From assembly GCA_919901875.1 (NCBI GenBank), contig CAKKQG010000284.1, positions 5,462 through 11,674 on the forward strand: 6,213 nucleotides of DNA, in the 5' to 3' direction. This document shows, in pieces, positions 5,477 through 6,213 of the stretch (its first letter is position 1; the number at the start of each line of letters is the position of its first letter). The DNA comes from Anaerolineales bacterium. Its GTDB lineage: Bacteria > Chloroflexota > Anaerolineae > Anaerolineales > VGOW01. A model generated the notes under the pieces. It had not been told where the DNA came from, searched no databases, and was given only the letters and a program-made list of their open reading frames with translations. The translations under genes were made by a program, and so were the position numbers.

Positions 5477-6213
5477 AGTTTGCTGATTATAAACTCAACG
5501 CTAAACGGCAGTTGTGTCGTGAGCGAAAATTTTGCGACTGGTGCGGAGGAGCGTTGACTGTAAGTGTGAGAGACGAAACCTTGTTGAAGAGTAATTGGTA
5601 ATTGGTAATTGGATGTGATCTGGATGTTCGGACTCGATGCGAATTTTGTGATGACTCGGTTCTGATCGATCTCCACCGCGCAGCTTGGATCGAAATGAAA
5701 GAACCATTCGAGGGTGTGGCTGCCGACTCCGTTCACGGTGTCGCCGACTCGCCAACCTGTCCCCATCTTCTCAAACCGTCTGCGATGAATCACGCCGAGA
5801 CGTTTATATCCGATGTGTTCGCCTTCCCACGTAAAGACGTTGCATGCAACGTCTCTACAGCGCACGTCATTCTCCAAACGAAACAACTCGCCTTCAGGTA
5901 TACGGCTGATCTCCTGACTATCTACGCGCAGAGTGTTGTGATACGCCGTTGAGCGAAAGAGATCCCGCGATTCGGGATCGGAGGTGTAAGTGTAGGTGCC
6001 GGGGTCAATCAAAAAATTTCTTTCGCCGATTGAATACTCGAAGCTCAAGGCATCATTGTGCGCGTGTCCGCCCCAACCGAGTTGACCGTTGTCGCCAGCT
6101 CTGATCGCAAGATAGTCTTCGTCGTGACGATAGATGAACCAGCCAGCGTGATGGAGGTTAGAGATTGGAGATTGGAGATTAGTAATTGGTAATTGGTAAT
6201 TGGCGATCCATTT
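5473..6213 (-). CDS. Heparinase II/III-family protein, C-terminal part
   Basis: Partial: 246 residues are visible and the reading frame runs open to the right edge, so the N-terminal helical domain lies outside. A TTG at 6046-6048 is an internal codon, not the start: strongly conserved sequence continues upstream of it (GWFIYRHDEDYLAIRAG, then GWGGHAHNDALSFEY). That HAHND..SFE block (visible residues 50-59) plus DPGTYTY (70-76) is the hallmark of the heparinase II/III-like beta-sandwich (PF07940), a family of polysaccharide lyases acting on uronate-containing glycans. Periplasmic or external action is usual for the family, but any signal peptide is out of view. The stop overlaps the oxidoreductase ATG by 4 nt (ATGA), implying one operon. 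Uniquely in this window it carries three repeat insertions, at visible residues 5-20, 119-128 and 202-208, all in frame. It could be a trimming enzyme of the polymer made here; substrate unknown. Confidence 0.88.
   Translation of the reverse strand, partial: KWIANYQLPITNLQSPISNLHHAGWFIYRHDEDYLAIRAGDNGQLGWGGHAHNDALSFEYSIGERNFLIDPGTYTYTSDPESRDLFRSTAYHNTLRVDSQEISRIPEGELFRLENDVRCRDVACNVFTWEGEHIGYKRLGVIHRRRFEKMGTGWRVGDTVNGVGSHTLEWFFHFDPSCAVEIDQNRVITKFASSPNIQITSNYQLPITLQQGFVSHTYSQRSSAPVAKFSLTTQLPFSVEFIISKL
5591..5612. repeat. Heptad tandem repeat (GTAATTG) inside the heparinase-like gene
   Basis: Three perfect GTAATTG units plus one G on the plus strand. On the minus strand it encodes NYQLPIT (visible residues 202-208) in the C-terminal part of the protein. 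An identical 22-bp copy starts at 6182, exactly 591 bp (197 codons) away, in the same codon phase. Confidence 0.9.
5831..5858. repeat. 28-bp near-perfect palindrome inside the heparinase-like gene
   Basis: The 20-bp core AGACGTTGCATGCAACGTCT (5835-5854) is a perfect palindrome. It extends to 28 bp with a single mismatched pair (5834/5855). It encodes CRDVACNVFT on the minus strand (visible residues 119-128). I recall very similar GTAGAGACGTTGCATGC-type palindromes as dispersed elements in several bacterial phyla, but could not search for them here. The outer mismatch suggests a slightly aged copy. Confidence 0.8.
6156..6203. repeat. Composite heptad repeat joining both unit types, in the heparinase-like gene
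   Basis: On the plus strand GGTTAGA, two GATTGGA units and GATTA run directly into three GTAATTG units plus G. Read on the minus strand it encodes NYQLPITNLQSPISNL (visible residues 5-20), immediately before the conserved GWFIYR strand. It probably lies in the linker between the helical and beta-sandwich domains. The abrupt switch between unit types shows block-wise growth. Confidence 0.9.

Noticed and set aside
6046..6048. TTG as the start of the heparinase-like gene
   Set aside because: The frame continues upstream through the conserved HAHND block, so TTG is an internal leucine codon.

Overview
The window looks like an accessory polysaccharide / cell-envelope glycan locus from a bacterium of moderate GC content. 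My best guess is Chloroflexota (Anaerolineae-like). That guess rests on recollected style: short heptanucleotide tandem repeats of the GGAGATT and GGTAATT type scattered between and inside genes, together with this gene content. Filamentous cyanobacteria carry similar heptad repeats, so the assignment is tentative. No rRNA, tRNA, CRISPR array or transposase is visible, and no stretch above about 60 bases lacks a gene.

Layout. Read along the minus strand from the right edge, the first gene is the C-terminal 246 residues of a heparinase II/III-family protein (5473-6213, N-terminus outside the window). It overlaps by 4 nt a 707-residue bi-domain oxidoreductase that joins a medium-chain dehydrogenase to a Gfo/Idh/MocA domain (3353-5476). 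Next comes a single plus-strand gene, a SAM methyltransferase with an N-terminal zinc-ribbon (Trm112-like) segment (best start 2444, to 3343). The minus strand then resumes with a GT-B glycosyltransferase (1160-2317), a GT2 glycosyltransferase of the dolichyl/polyprenyl-phosphate-sugar-synthase type (432-1160, TAATG junction) and a small DUF2304 membrane protein (3-374).

How the genes may work together. The two glycosyltransferases plus DUF2304 look like a sugar-transfer and lipid-linked sugar module. The oxidoreductase could modify a sugar nucleotide, and the heparinase-like protein could cleave or trim the uronate-containing polymer. The methyltransferase lies between the two minus-strand units in opposite orientation, so the locus has at least three transcription units. 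Exact substrates cannot be read from the sequence.

The most unusual feature is the repeat load. Four GGAGATT/GGTAATT-type tracts, one degenerate ATGAATT-type tract and one 28-bp near-perfect palindrome occur in 6.2 kb. Three heptad tracts and the palindrome lie inside protein-coding sequence without breaking the frame. Because 7 is coprime to 3, a heptad tract reads as the same cyclic heptapeptide in any of the three frames. This makes the tracts frame-agnostic linker insertions, and a gain or loss of one unit would cause a frameshift.
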